A program made the position numbers and the translations under genes. From positions 186,001-250,000 of the forward strand of contig CAJTNO010000002.1 in assembly GCA_910577815.1 (NCBI GenBank): DNA of 64,000 nt, written 5' to 3'. Position 1 is the stretch's first letter. Every line of letters begins with the position of its first letter. This document shows, piece by piece, positions 1 to 12,600 of the stretch. This DNA comes from an uncultured Christensenella sp. Lineage in GTDB: Bacteria; Bacillota; Clostridia; Christensenellales; CAG-917. Below the pieces are notes generated by a model. The model did no database searches, was not told where the DNA came from, and saw nothing but the letters and a program-made list of their open reading frames with translations.

Positions 1-2834
<2,834 letters not shown>

Positions 2835-2847
2835 AAATGTCCTCCTA

Positions 2848-5800
2848 TCACTCGTCGGAGTCGTCGCCGAATATGTCGCTCATATCGGGAGTGCCTTGTG
2901 TCAGTGCGCTGAAAATACTCTCATCGTCATCGTCGGTGTCAAACAGTCCGGAAGTATCGGTATCGAACATACTCGACTCGCCGCTCTTGTCCTCGCCGCC
3001 GAACGGAGCAAAGATATTGCCGTCCGCCATAATGTCGATTTCCTTGAGCTCCTCCTGCTTTCTTACGGGCGGCTCGAAATCGAGGTCGTCGTCATAATCG
3101 CGCAGCTTGACCTCGTCTCTGTCCTCGGTAAGCACCTTGACGTCGAGCGCAAGACTCTGAAGTTCCTTGACCAAAACCTTAAAGGATTCGGGAATGCCGG
3201 GCTCGGATATGTTGCTGCCCTTAACAATGGATTCGTAGGTCTTTACGCGTCCTACGACGTCGTCCGACTTGACCGTCAGAATTTCCTGAAGCATATTTGC
3301 AGCTCCGTACGCCTCCAGCGCCCAGACCTCCATTTCGCCGAAACGCTGACCGCCGAACTGCGCTTTACCGCCGAGCGGCTGCTGCGTTACAAGGCTGTAG
3401 GGACCTGTGGACCTTGCGTGGATTTTGTCGTCTACGAGGTGATGCAGCTTGAGATAGTACATATATCCCACCGTCGCGCGGTTTTCAAACGGCTCGCCCG
3501 TTCTTCCGTCGTAAAGCTGTATCTTGCCGTCAACCTGACCGTCCTGATTTACAAGTCCGCACTGCTGGAACAGAGCCTTTATATCCTGCTCGTTCGCACC
3601 GTCGAACACGGGGGTTGCAATCTTCCAGTCGAGCATATGCGCGATAAGTCCGAGGTGAACCTCGAGAACCTGTCCGATGTTCATACGCGAAGGAACGCCG
3701 AGCGGATTAAGAACTATCTGAAGCGGAGTTCCGTCCGCAAGGAAGGGCATATCCTCCTTGGGAAGCACTCTCGATACGACGCCCTTGTTTCCGTGACGTC
3801 CCGCCATCTTGTCGCCGACGGATATCTTTCTCTTTTGAGCGATATACACGCGAACAAGCTTATTTACGCCGGGCGCAAGCTCGTCCTTATTCTTTCTTGT
3901 AAATACCTTGACGTCTACAACGATGCCGCTCTCTCCGTTGGGAACGCGCAGCGACGTATCGCGGACCTCTCTTGCCTTTTCGCCGAAGATTGCGCGAAGC
4001 AATCTTTCCTCGGGAGTAAGTTCGGTTTCGCCCTTAGGCGTAACCTTTCCTACAAGGATGTCGCCCGCCTTTACCTCCGCGCCGACCATAATGATACCGT
4101 CCTGGTCGATAAACTTAAGCGCTTCGTCGCTGAGGTTGGGGATATCTCTTGTAATCTGCTCCTCGCCGAGCTTGGTGTCGCGGCACTCTATTTCGTACTC
4201 CTCGATATGTATCGAGGTATACAGGTCGTCCTTGACAAGCTCCTCGCTGATAAGAACCGCGTCCTCGTAGTTGTAGCCCTCCCAGGACATAAAGCCGATA
4301 AGCATATTTCTGCCCAGCGCCAGCTCGCCGTGGTCGCACGCGGGACCGTCCGCAAGAACCGTACCCTCGGATACGAGGTTGCCGTTCTCGTCGTACTTAG
4401 GCGCAACAACCTTGTCGCCCTTGGATACTATAGGATGCTGATTTATGCAGGTTGATTGGTTTGACCTTTCAAACTTGCTGAGTATATAGGTGTCCGTCGT
4501 GCCGTCGGCGCACTCGACTACAATCTTAGTGCTGTCAACGTACTTTACGAAGCCGTCGCGCTTTGCAATCTTCAAAACGCCGCTGTCGTAAGCAATCTTA
4601 TGCTCAACGCCCGTGGCAATCATAGGAGCCTGCGGACGGAGAAGCGGAACCGCCTGACGTTGCATATTGGAGCCCATCAGCGCGCGGTTGGTATCGTCGT
4701 TCTCGAGGAAGGGAATGAGCGCGGTAGCTATGGAAATAAGCTGTTTGGGGTTGACGTCCATATAATCCGCCTGGAATTTGGGAACCTCGCGGATATCGTT
4801 CTGAATACGGCAGTTTACGCGCGAACGCTCGAATCTGCTTGTTTCGTCAAGCGCTTCGTTTGCCTGCGCTATGACGTATTTATCCTCCTCGTCCGCCGCC
4901 ATATAAACGACGTTGTCCGTTACAACCGCGTCGATGACCTTGCCGTCCTCGTCATATGTCTTATCTATTTTGCGGTAGGGAGTTTCGATAAATCCGTACT
5001 CGTTTACCTTGGCGTAGGAGGACAGCGAAGTGATAAGTCCGATATTCTGTCCTTCGGGAGTTTCGATAGGACACATACGTCCGTAGTGAGAGTGGTGTAC
5101 GTCGCGGACCTCGAAGCTCGCGCGCTCTCTGTTAAGACCGCCGGGACCGAGCGCGGACAGCTTACGCTTGTGAGTAAGCTCCGCAATGGGGTTTGGCTGG
5201 TCCATAAACTGCGACAGCTGCGAGGAGCCAAAGAACTCCTTGACCGCGCTTGTCACGGGACGGATATTTATAAGAGTCTGAGGCGTGATTTCCGCGTTCT
5301 CCTGCGCGGAAGCCATTCTCTCCTTGATAACTCTCTCAAGACGGGAAATACCTATGCGGAACTGATTTTGAAGCAGCTCGCCTACGGCGCGTACGCGACG
5401 GTTGGACAGGTGGTCGATGTCGTCACAGGTGCCGAAGCCGTGACGCAGACCGAGGTTGTAGTCCGCAACCGCGATTATATCGTCGAGAGTGATGTGCTTA
5501 TAAACAAGCTCGTCCACGGACGACCTGATTGCAAGCTTAAGCTCCGCGTCGTTGCCGCCGAACTCGTCAAGCAGCTTTTTGAGGTTGGGATAGTATACCC
5601 TTTCAAGTATGCCGAGCTCCTTGGGATTGCAGTCCACAAAAGCCTCGAGGTCTACGGTGTTGTTGCCAATCACCTTAAACTCGCGGGTTTTGCCTTCTGC
5701 GTCAACGTATTCGAGATACGCCTCGTTTACGGCGTTGTTCTGTATCTCTATGCCCTTTTCCTCGCTGATAACCTCGCCCTTAACCGCGAGTATCTCGCCC

Positions 5801-6705
5801 GTCACGGGACTTACGATGTCCTTTGCAAGCCTGTAGCCCGCAAGACGGCTGCCGATGGAAAGCTTTTTGTTGTATTTGTAGCGTCCTACTCTTGCGAGGT
5901 CGTAACGCTTGTAATCGTAGAAGGTGTTGTGAATAAGCACGTTGGCGCCTTCAACCGTAGGCACCTCGCCCGGACGCAGACGGCGGAAAAGATTTATCTT
6001 GCCCTGCTCCTCCGTCTTGCAGTCGTTGTCCTTTTCACAGGTTTTGATTATCATCTCGTCGCCGCCGAAAAGGTTTATAATCTCCTCGTCGGCACCGATG
6101 CCCAGCGCGCGAAGCAGCGTGGTTGCGGTAATCTTTCTCGTTCTGTCAACGTGAACCCACTGAATATCGTTAATGTCCTGCTCGTATTCAAGCCAAGCTC
6201 CGCGGTTGGGGATGACCGTGGTCGCATAACGCGGCACACCGTTCTTATCAAGCACCTTGTCGTTGTAAACGCCCGGGCTTCTGACCAACTGGCTTACGAT
6301 AACGCGCTCGGCTCCGTTGATAACGAAGGAGCCCGCGTCCGTCATAAGCGGGAAATCGCCCATAAACACTTCCTGCTCCACCACTTCGCCCGTCTCGGTG
6401 TTGGTAAGACGCGCCTTGACCTTAAGAGGCATAGCATAGGTTGCGTCGCGGTCCTTGCACTCCTTGACGGTGTACTTCGGCTCGCCGTCAAAACGGTGCG
6501 ACAAAAATTCGAGCTTCAATCTGCCGGCGAAGTCAACGATAGGCGAATAATCTTTAAACACCTCGTCAATGCCATCGCCGATAAAACTGGCGTAAGAATT
6601 TTTTTGCACCTCAATGAGGTACGGTATGGGCAGAACGTTTTTGATTTTGGAAAAATCGCGTCTTTCCGTCGTGCCGTACATTTGATTGTGAATTCTTTCG
6701 GACAT
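2848..6705 (-). CDS. rpoB: DNA-directed RNA polymerase subunit beta
   Basis: Beta subunit of RNA polymerase, 1,285 residues from the chosen start MSERIHNQMYG. That ATG (6705-6703) has AAGGAG 7 bases upstream; a longer in-frame start at 6747 lacks such a site. Recognisable family blocks include the rifampicin-pocket segment GSSQLSQFMDQ, the segment CPIETPEGQNIGLI, and the C-terminal GGKAQFGGQRFGEMEVWALEAYGA. The protein ends in a long acidic tail (about 60 residues rich in D, E, S and F), which is common in Bacillota beta subunits. Within the rifampicin pocket the usual HKRRLSALGP reads HKRKLSALGP. It is the first gene of the rpoBC unit; upstream is a divergent gene rather than rplL. Confidence 0.98.
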   Translation of the reverse strand: MSERIHNQMYGTTERRDFSKIKNVLPIPYLIEVQKNSYASFIGDGIDEVFKDYSPIVDFAGRLKLEFLSHRFDGEPKYTVKECKDRDATYAMPLKVKARLTNTETGEVVEQEVFMGDFPLMTDAGSFVINGAERVIVSQLVRSPGVYNDKVLDKNGVPRYATTVIPNRGAWLEYEQDINDIQWVHVDRTRKITATTLLRALGIGADEEIINLFGGDEMIIKTCEKDNDCKTEEQGKINLFRRLRPGEVPTVEGANVLIHNTFYDYKRYDLARVGRYKYNKKLSIGSRLAGYRLAKDIVSPVTGEILAVKGEVISEEKGIEIQNNAVNEAYLEYVDAEGKTREFKVIGNNTVDLEAFVDCNPKELGILERVYYPNLKKLLDEFGGNDAELKLAIRSSVDELVYKHITLDDIIAVADYNLGLRHGFGTCDDIDHLSNRRVRAVGELLQNQFRIGISRLERVIKERMASAQENAEITPQTLINIRPVTSAVKEFFGSSQLSQFMDQPNPIAELTHKRKLSALGPGGLNRERASFEVRDVHHSHYGRMCPIETPEGQNIGLITSLSSYAKVNEYGFIETPYRKIDKTYDEDGKVIDAVVTDNVVYMAADEEDKYVIAQANEALDETSRFERSRVNCRIQNDIREVPKFQADYMDVNPKQLISIATALIPFLENDDTNRALMGSNMQRQAVPLLRPQAPMIATGVEHKIAYDSGVLKIAKRDGFVKYVDSTKIVVECADGTTDTYILSKFERSNQSTCINQHPIVSKGDKVVAPKYDENGNLVSEGTVLADGPACDHGELALGRNMLIGFMSWEGYNYEDAVLISEELVKDDLYTSIHIEEYEIECRDTKLGEEQITRDIPNLSDEALKFIDQDGIIMVGAEVKAGDILVGKVTPKGETELTPEERLLRAIFGEKAREVRDTSLRVPNGESGIVVDVKVFTRKNKDELAPGVNKLVRVYIAQKRKISVGDKMAGRHGNKGVVSRVLPKEDMPFLADGTPLQIVLNPLGVPSRMNIGQVLEVHLGLIAHMLDWKIATPVFDGANEQDIKALFQQCGLVNQDGQVDGKIQLYDGRTGEPFENRATVGYMYYLKLHHLVDDKIHARSTGPYSLVTQQPLGGKAQFGGQRFGEMEVWALEAYGAANMLQEILTVKSDDVVGRVKTYESIVKGSNISEPGIPESFKVLVKELQSLALDVKVLTEDRDEVKLRDYDDDLDFEPPVRKQEELKEIDIMADGNIFAPFGGEDKSGESSMFDTDTSGLFDTDDDDESIFSALTQGTPDMSDIFGDDSDE

Positions 6706-6901
6706 ATATTCACTCCTTAAAAAAATTAACGCTTTTGCCGCGGACAACCGTCTTTAAAAAAATTTTTCAGACCTCAAAAAAATTTGACCGCAGACGTGCT
6801 TTTTGTGTTACATCTCGCTATAAATACTATTATATTATAACCCCCTACCCCCAAAACCGCAGGGCTTTGAGGGCAGTTATTGCATTATAACGCATTTTTT
6901 C

Positions 6902-6930
6902 ATTTTACACGGATTTGTCAAGCGTGTCAA
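6902..6930 (-). promoter_or_regulatory. Sigma-A-type promoter of rpoBC
   Basis: On the minus strand TTGACA (6930-6925), 17 bases, then TAAAAT (6907-6902). The predicted start near 6895 would give rpoB an untranslated leader of about 190 bases. A second TTGACA begins at 6921 but has no well spaced -10 box. Confidence 0.75.
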
Positions 6931-7060
6931 GCGACCGCATATATGTTTTTTGCGTATTTTTGGCATATTTTTCCACTGAAGCAAGATAACTCAAAACACA
7001 AATCGTATCCGAAAACATTGTTACGTTTAGCGTCTTTATCATTTATAATGCTTTTGCGGC

Positions 7061-7089
7061 TTGCTAAAGTTTGATAATTGCATTATAAT
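7061..7089 (+). promoter_or_regulatory. Sigma-A-type promoter of rqcP-ispDF
   Basis: TTGCTA (7061-7066), a 17-base spacer, and a perfect TATAAT (7084-7089). The predicted start lies about 20 bases upstream of the rqcP ATG, leaving room for the AAGGTG ribosome site. Confidence 0.7.
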
Positions 7090-7115
7090 CCGTAATATAA
7101 CGCACAAGGTGAAAT

Positions 7116-7373
7116 ATGAGAATAGACAAGTTTTTAAAGATATCGAGAGTTATAAAAAGGCGCACCGTAGCGCAGGAGGCGTGCGATGGCGGACGCATAG
7201 AGATAAACGGAAAAACGGCAAAGCCGTCCAAGGAGGTACACGTAGGCGACGTGGTAACCGTCACCTTCGGCAACCGGGCTATGACCTTCGAGGTGCTGTC
7301 CGTAGACGAACGCCAGACAAAGCAGAGCGCAGACACTATGTACAAAATCTGCGATGAAAACCAAGTATTATGA
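7116..7373 (+). CDS. rqcP: S4-domain RNA-binding protein, RqcP/YabO-like
   Basis: An 85-residue protein consisting almost entirely of one S4 RNA-binding domain (MRIDKFLKISRVIKRRTVAQ at the N-terminus, then GRIEINGKTAKPSKEVHVGD). This length and composition match RqcP (YabO of Bacillus), which binds the obstructed 50S subunit and peptidyl-tRNA and helps RqcH add C-terminal tails in ribosome quality control. Hsp15-like proteins are a related alternative, but they usually carry a longer C-terminal extension. The ATG follows AAGGTG by five bases. The stop codon overlaps the ispDF start (ATGA), so the two are translationally coupled from the promoter at 7061-7089. Confidence 0.85.
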   Translation: MRIDKFLKISRVIKRRTVAQEACDGGRIEINGKTAKPSKEVHVGDVVTVTFGNRAMTFEVLSVDERQTKQSADTMYKICDENQVL

Positions 7374-8506
7374 AATCTAAAATAAACGTAATAATAACAG
7401 CGGGCGGACAAAGTCAGCGCTACGGCACAAAAAACAAGCTCTTTGAAAAATGCGGAGCTTCCTGCGTGCTTGTAGAAGCTATAAAGCCGTTTTTGCATAT
7501 AGACGGAATTACAAGAGCGATAATAGGCATAGAAACCTCATATGCGGACGAGCTTGCGCGCGAGCTTGACCTTGCGGGGCTATCGGAGGACAGGCGCATA
7601 AAATTCTGTACGGGCGGCAAATCGCGCACCCAAACCGTAAGAAACGCGCTGTCGGCAATAGAGGACGACGCAGATATAGTGCTTATACACGACGGAGCGC
7701 GTCCATACGTAAAGCCGCAAACGATAAACGAGGTAATAGAAAAAACCGTAGTCTGCGGAGCCGCCCTGCCCTTGCTTCCGCTCACCGACGCTATAGTAAA
7801 CGTCACAGAGGGCGTAAAGCCGGAGGACAGAGAAAACTACAGACGTGTGCAAACTCCCTTCGGAGTGAAAAAAGAGATTTTTGTAAACGCTTATCAGAAC
7901 GTGCAATCGGCGTTTTATGACGATTTAAGCGCAGTTAAACAAGTTTATTCGGGCGAAATCGGAATTATCGAAGGCGATAAGGACAATATAAAAATCACCT
8001 ATAGCGGAGATATAAAAGCCAACGACTGCGAATTTTTAACAGGCTGCGGCTACGATATACACCGCCTTGCCGACGGAAGCGGAATAAAGCTGCTCGGAGT
8101 GCGCGTCCCCTGCCCCTATTCGTTTATAGCGCACAGCGACGGCGACGTACCCATACACGCGGTTATGGACGCGGTTTTGTCCGCGCTCGGACAAAAGGAT
8201 ATAGGACATATGTTTCCCGTTGACGACCCAAAATACGACAATGCCGACAGCGTAGAGCTGCTGCTGAGAGTTCTGTCCGTAGCGCGCGAAAAGGGATACT
8301 CAATATTCAATATGTCCGTTTCTATTATAGCCGAGCGACCTATGCTGTCCGAATATATCGACCAAATGCAGGCTAATATGTCCAATCTGCTTGGGATTTC
8401 CGCCGAACGCATAGGTATTTCGGCAACGACCAACGAAAAAGTGGGCGACATAGGCGACGGAATGGCTATCGCCGCATATGCTTCGGTTTTGTTAAAGAAA
8501 TTTTAA
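7370..8506 (+). CDS. ispDF: Bifunctional IspD/IspF enzyme of the MEP isoprenoid pathway
   Basis: A 378-residue fusion. Residues about 1-215 are the IspD cytidylyltransferase (2-C-methyl-D-erythritol 4-phosphate plus CTP): nucleotide-binding loop ITAGGQSQRYG, then HDGARPY and the family-typical NIKIT near the domain end. Residues about 222-378 are IspF, the 2,4-cyclodiphosphate synthase: metal-binding GYDIHRL (Asp and His near residue 228-230) and the AHSDGDVPIHAVMDA segment supplying the third ligand, then DIGHMFP. IspD and IspF catalyse non-consecutive steps (IspE lies between). Such fusions are known in several bacterial groups. It starts within the rqcP stop codon and is followed by a terminator at 8571-8592. 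Confidence 0.96.
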   Translation: MKSKINVIITAGGQSQRYGTKNKLFEKCGASCVLVEAIKPFLHIDGITRAIIGIETSYADELARELDLAGLSEDRRIKFCTGGKSRTQTVRNALSAIEDDADIVLIHDGARPYVKPQTINEVIEKTVVCGAALPLLPLTDAIVNVTEGVKPEDRENYRRVQTPFGVKKEIFVNAYQNVQSAFYDDLSAVKQVYSGEIGIIEGDKDNIKITYSGDIKANDCEFLTGCGYDIHRLADGSGIKLLGVRVPCPYSFIAHSDGDVPIHAVMDAVLSALGQKDIGHMFPVDDPKYDNADSVELLLRVLSVAREKGYSIFNMSVSIIAERPMLSEYIDQMQANMSNLLGISAERIGISATTNEKVGDIGDGMAIAAYASVLLKKF

Positions 8507-8570
8507 TATGCTGAAAGCATTAAATACTTAAAGTATAAAGTCTTATATTAAATAAAATAATAACAATATA

Positions 8571-8592
8571 AAAGCGTCCTTTCGGACGCTTT
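8571..8592. terminator. Bidirectional terminator between ispDF and the XRE-cupin gene
   Basis: A 9-bp stem AAAGCGTCC/GGACGCTTT with a 4-base loop, flanked by A/T-rich sequence on both sides, between two convergent genes. Confidence 0.8.
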
Positions 8593-8594
8593 AT

Positions 8595-9143
8595 TTATTC
8601 GGTTATAACGGTTAAAAACTTAGCTGTGTTTCCGTCCATAGGCACCTGAGCGTGAGGATAGGCAGGATTGAAGTACAGGCTGTCGCCCGCTCTTAGGAAA
8701 TATTCCTTATCTCCTACTATTACGCGCAGCTTGCCTTCCAAAACAAAATTGAATTCCTGTCCGCTGTGAACGACAAGCTCCGGAGTGTCGGTGGGAGATA
8801 GCGTTACAAGCATCGGGTTCATAGTCTTATGCTTGAAGTCGGGTGCGAGCGGCGTAAATACGTAGCCCTCGTAGCGCTCCACGTTTAAGCCCGCGCCGCC
8901 GTAAACCACAACCGCGTCATCCTTAGTTGGCATAGAGCCTCTGAGAATATACATAGGCTCGGAATCCACCACGCTTGCAAACTTGTATATAAGGTTTATA
9001 GGTATTTCACCCTTGCCGCTTTCAAAGCTGATATATTCGTTTTCGCCTATGCCGAGCAGCTCCGCCATCTGAGCGGTAGTATAATCGGAAAAGGTGCGCA
9101 GCTCCGCCAAGCGTCCTGCAATGGATTGAATATCCTTTGACAT
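8595..9143 (-). CDS. XRE-family transcriptional regulator with C-terminal cupin sensor domain
   Basis: A 182-residue regulator. Residues about 5-65 form a helix-turn-helix of the XRE/HTH_3 type (RLAELRTFSDYTTAQMAELL ... ISFESGKGEIP). Residues about 105-180 form a cupin_2 barrel (HSGQEFNFVLEGKLRV ... LRAGDSLYFNPAYPHAQVP), the small-molecule sensing domain in this architecture. Members often repress metabolic or transport genes and themselves; the ligand cannot be read from sequence. The ATG at 9143 follows a G-rich stretch (AGGGGGG) acting as ribosome site. A perfect 18-base dyad lies in its promoter at 9194-9211, suggesting autoregulation. It is convergent with ispDF. Confidence 0.88.
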   Translation of the reverse strand: MSKDIQSIAGRLAELRTFSDYTTAQMAELLGIGENEYISFESGKGEIPINLIYKFASVVDSEPMYILRGSMPTKDDAVVVYGGAGLNVERYEGYVFTPLAPDFKHKTMNPMLVTLSPTDTPELVVHSGQEFNFVLEGKLRVIVGDKEYFLRAGDSLYFNPAYPHAQVPMDGNTAKFLTVITE

Positions 9144-9192
9144 ATGCCCCCCTGTCGCGCCCGAAGGCGCATCATCTTACGTGCAAAATCAA

Positions 9193-9221
9193 GCTGTAGC
9201 CTCGGCTACAGTTTATGTCAA
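9193..9221 (-). promoter_or_regulatory. Putative promoter of the XRE-cupin gene with an embedded dyad
   Basis: Minus-strand TTGACA (9221-9216), 17 bases, then a poor -10 (TACAGC, 9198-9193). A perfect inverted repeat CTGTAGCC-GA-GGCTACAG (9211-9194) fills the spacer and overlaps the -10, the classic position for an operator. The dyad could instead be a weak terminator of the gene ending at 9252, but it is not followed by a clear T-run. Confidence 0.5.
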
Positions 9222-9251
9222 ACTGCCCGTAACGCAACTAATATGCCGATA

Positions 9252-9449
9252 TTATTGAATAACCGCGTTAAGTCTTTCTACAAGCTTATCGACGTCAATA
9301 CCGTGTACGCCTGCCGCTTCCTCCAGCGTTTCGCCGTGTGCAAGCGTGCAGTGCAGGCAGTGCATTCCGCTCTCCATAAGCACCTCCGCAAGCTTATCCG
9401 GGTCGCCCTGATGCAAAATATCGATTACGAGCATATCTTTTGAAATCAT
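9252..9449 (-). CDS. DUF1858 hybrid-cluster-associated redox disulfide protein
   Basis: A 65-residue protein matching the small DUF1858 family (hybrid-cluster-associated redox disulfide type): an N-terminal MLVIDILHQGDPDKLAEVLM, then GMHCLHCTLAHGETLEEAA with a CxxC pair at residues 30 and 33, then HGIDVDKLVERLNA. The family is thought to act in thiol/metal redox chemistry, but the exact role is not established. The start has GGAGG upstream and a strong promoter at 9505-9533. No hybrid-cluster protein gene is present within the window. Confidence 0.85.
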   Translation of the reverse strand: MISKDMLVIDILHQGDPDKLAEVLMESGMHCLHCTLAHGETLEEAAGVHGIDVDKLVERLNAVIQ

Positions 9450-9504
9450 AGTATTTACCTCCGTGTGCGCATACGCGCGCGCATTTATTTATTTTAATAA
9501 GTAT

Positions 9505-9533
9505 ATTATATACTAATCAATAAATAATATCAA
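9505..9533 (-). promoter_or_regulatory. Sigma-A-type promoter of the DUF1858 gene
   Basis: Minus-strand TTGATA (9533-9528), exactly 17 bases, then TATAAT (9510-9505). Confidence 0.75.
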
Positions 9534-9611
9534 CACATAATCAATCAACTTTGTGCGATAAAAAAAGCATTAGTCACACCGTACTGTGTCTATTTTGATA
9601 ATTCGTATTAT

Positions 9612-9645
9612 AAAAACGGCATCCGCCCTTGCGGATGCCGTTTTT
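9612..9645. terminator. Strong terminator after the giant gene
   Basis: A 15-bp uninterrupted stem AAAAACGGCATCCGC/GCGGATGCCGTTTTT with loop CCTT, 16 bases beyond the giant gene's stop. It ends in T5 on both strands. Confidence 0.9.
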
Positions 9646-9660
9646 GATACCTAAGGTATT

Positions 9661-12600
9661 TTAGTTTTTAGTGAGCGTTACCATCGAGCTGATATAGAAC
9701 TGAGCAAGCGGTATTGTCTGACCTTTATCCACAGCCGTCTTCGAAGACGTTGCGGCGGTCGTAGCAAGCAGACTTCCGTTTACGTCAACAACCGTGCTTA
9801 CCGCGGCGTACAGTCTGTATCTGACTCTCCTTATTCCCTGTGTGGGCAACTCAACCGTATCATTGTTTGATGTAAATATAACGGGGTATGTCGCCTCTAT
9901 GGCAGTAGTGCTTCCCACTCTGTAAATGTCCGCCTTGCCGTACCAGGCAATCTTAACCTTGTTGCCGTTGTAGGTATAGCTTGTGGGCAGAGTATCGCGC
10001 CAGCCGCTTGTGCTTACGTCGAGGTCAGTCAGCGTAACGCCGCTTACGGCAAAGGACGACTTGATTGTTACAGGAACGGTTATGCGCTGCTGCGACCTGA
10101 TTTGGATAGTTGCGTTATACGAGCTGTCCGGTGTGGTTATTCCGCTCGAGCCGATGTTCCACTTAAGTCCCGCAGGCATAGATACGATGACGTGCCTGAA
10201 CAGCGTTGCGGCGGAATCCGCCTGAGTCGTTGTAGCCGACCAGGTTATATCGCCCGTAGACGCGTTGTAGGTAGGAGTCTGAACACGGAACGTCACATTA
10301 TAGGAAGACGGCAGCGACAGCGTATTTCCGTTGTTCGGGTCAACCTGGAAGTTGGCGGGAATGGTAAACGTTGTGTTGGTAAACGCATTGCCGTCATTGT
10401 TGACATACGCATTGAAGGAGACGCCCGAGGTATTGCTCATAATGTGATGCACGTATCTTCTGTCCACCAGGAAGGGGATATCGTAGGACTGCGTCGAGCC
10501 GTCCGCGCCCGTAAGGTTTGCGGTGACGAATATCACGCCGCCCTCGTAGGTGGGACGGAACTTGTTATACGACCAGGACAGCACGCCCGCATAGTCAGCG
10601 TCGGAGTTTGAAACTCCTCTCTCATAGAAGTTTACCGCCTTGTTGCCCGCAGTATATAGTCTTAATACGTTGGGCATTTCGGGAAGCTTGTAATCGTAGG
10701 CGTTGATATAAGTCTTGCTTGTCGCGTTGGCATATCCCTTAAGACCGTTGAGCTCCGAATTTGTCGCCATACCGGTTATAGTTCTGTCCGAAACGACTAC
10801 TTCCACTCTTACGCGCTGTACGCCGAGGCTGTTGGTGTAACCCTCAACGCCGTAATCGAACTCGCCGTTTGCATTGATAACCGCATAGGCATAGAACGTA
10901 CCGCCCGCATACGAGAAGTTTACGCCGCTCATATCCCACTCTATAGGCACTCTGACGGAGGACGTCGCTCCCTCGCCCGTGATATAGATATAATTCGGGA
11001 AGTAGGTGTACTCGCCAAGCTCCTGATAAGTCAGCTCGATGTACTGATTGCCGACCTTCTTATAGGTTCCGTTTACGTTGTCCTCGACAAACGTGACGCC
11101 GTCAACGAGCTTTGTATATTTGGTACCCTTGTACATATTGCTGCCCGACCTATCAAACGCGTTGCCGTTTGCAAACGGGTCTATCACAAAGCGGTTATTG
11201 ACTTTGTCGTAGAACTTGCCGTGATTTGCGGTAAGACTGCTGCCGAAGCCAAAGGACTGCATCTTGCCGCTCTCGACGCGAGTTATTACCTCGAGAGTGG
11301 ACTTGAAGCCGTTAACCTTGCTGCTTACGTTCGCCTTAACGGGAACGTTTCCGCCTCTGTAGCCGAAGGACGCGCCGGAGGTATCCCAATCTGCGGACAG
11401 ACTCTGAGTGGTCACGTAAACGAAGATGTAGAGGTCGTTGCCGTTTACATCCTTATACGTATGCTCGTCGGAGTCGTAGGCGACTGCGCCGGTATATCTG
11501 AAGTAAGCTCTGTTAGTCCTGTTGTAGCTGTAGAACTTGCCGAAGCTAACGTCGCCCTCGCGGAAGGTTCCGCCGTACACGGTGTACATAGCGTGACGCT
11601 TAGTCCAGTTGGCGTCGTAGATTGTGGTTTCGCCAAAGGTTCTGCCCTCGTTCCACCAATTTTCCGCGCTTATGAACTGACCGCCTACGTAATAGGTGAT
11701 TTCGTTTGCGTAGTTGTTCTTGTTGAACAGGTTCTGCGCGCCGTTCTCCTCGCCGTAAGGCGCGAAGCTGTACTTGTAATCGCCAACCGACATATCCGTA
11801 TAGGTTGCGTCGGAGTTGTATACCGTAAGCGCGGATGCGCGGATGACAAACTCGATTGTGAACGGCTCCATAATCTCGAAGCTGTCCTTTCTGCCCGGAG
11901 TACCGTTCCATACGTGCGCCGTAACGTTCTTTCTGAGCGTCTTGGCTTCCTCGAGCATATCGAAGGTAGGCACGTTATCGAAGGTGATGAAATACGTGCT
12001 TACGTCGCCGTTGGTGAAGGACAGTCTGATTTGAGTGGGCAGACCCGCCTCGCCTACGTAAGAATACTTGTTGTAGAACACAATCTGAGTGGGCAAGCCC
12101 GTGGAGTTGCTCTTGACGATATCGAGGTATCTTCCGTCGTTGCGCTCGCCGAAGGAGTCTACGCCGACGAGAGTTCTCGTAGTCGTGGAGAAGCGTTTTT
12201 CTACGTACAGCTCCTCAACCGCCTTGGTGAGCACAAGCTCGGACGATTCGATATTTCTGTCAAGCACCGTAACGGGCAGGTTGAAGCGCTGCTCGACGCG
12301 GCGGTATACGGTCCTGTCGCACACGAATTCGTCGTTGCCAGTGAGCGCCTTCATATAGCTTACGTATTCCTCGACAGTGACGTATTTTGCATTGTCGGCA
12401 TCGTCGTCGGTGATATCGGCGTAAACGTGAGTGCCGTTCGCGTCCTCTGCGTAAACGATAGCCGTAGCCATAAACTTGAGCGGGTCGCCTGCGGTCGGGT
12501 CTTTCTTTTTGAGCTTCTCAACCATTTCGTTGAGCTTAGACCAATCGAAGTACGCCGCAAAGGTGTTTTCCGTCATACCGTAGTCAAGACGGGTTACAAT

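Larger units (their letters stand above)
6706..7115. other. Divergent intergenic region between rpoB and rqcP
   Basis: A 410-base gene-free stretch holding two divergent promoters (6902-6930 minus, 7061-7089 plus) and a leader of about 190 bases for rpoB. The rpoB leader contains three A7 runs on the plus strand (6719-6725, 6756-6762, 6776-6782), i.e. T7 runs in the transcript direction. No supported small gene was found. Confidence 0.8.
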
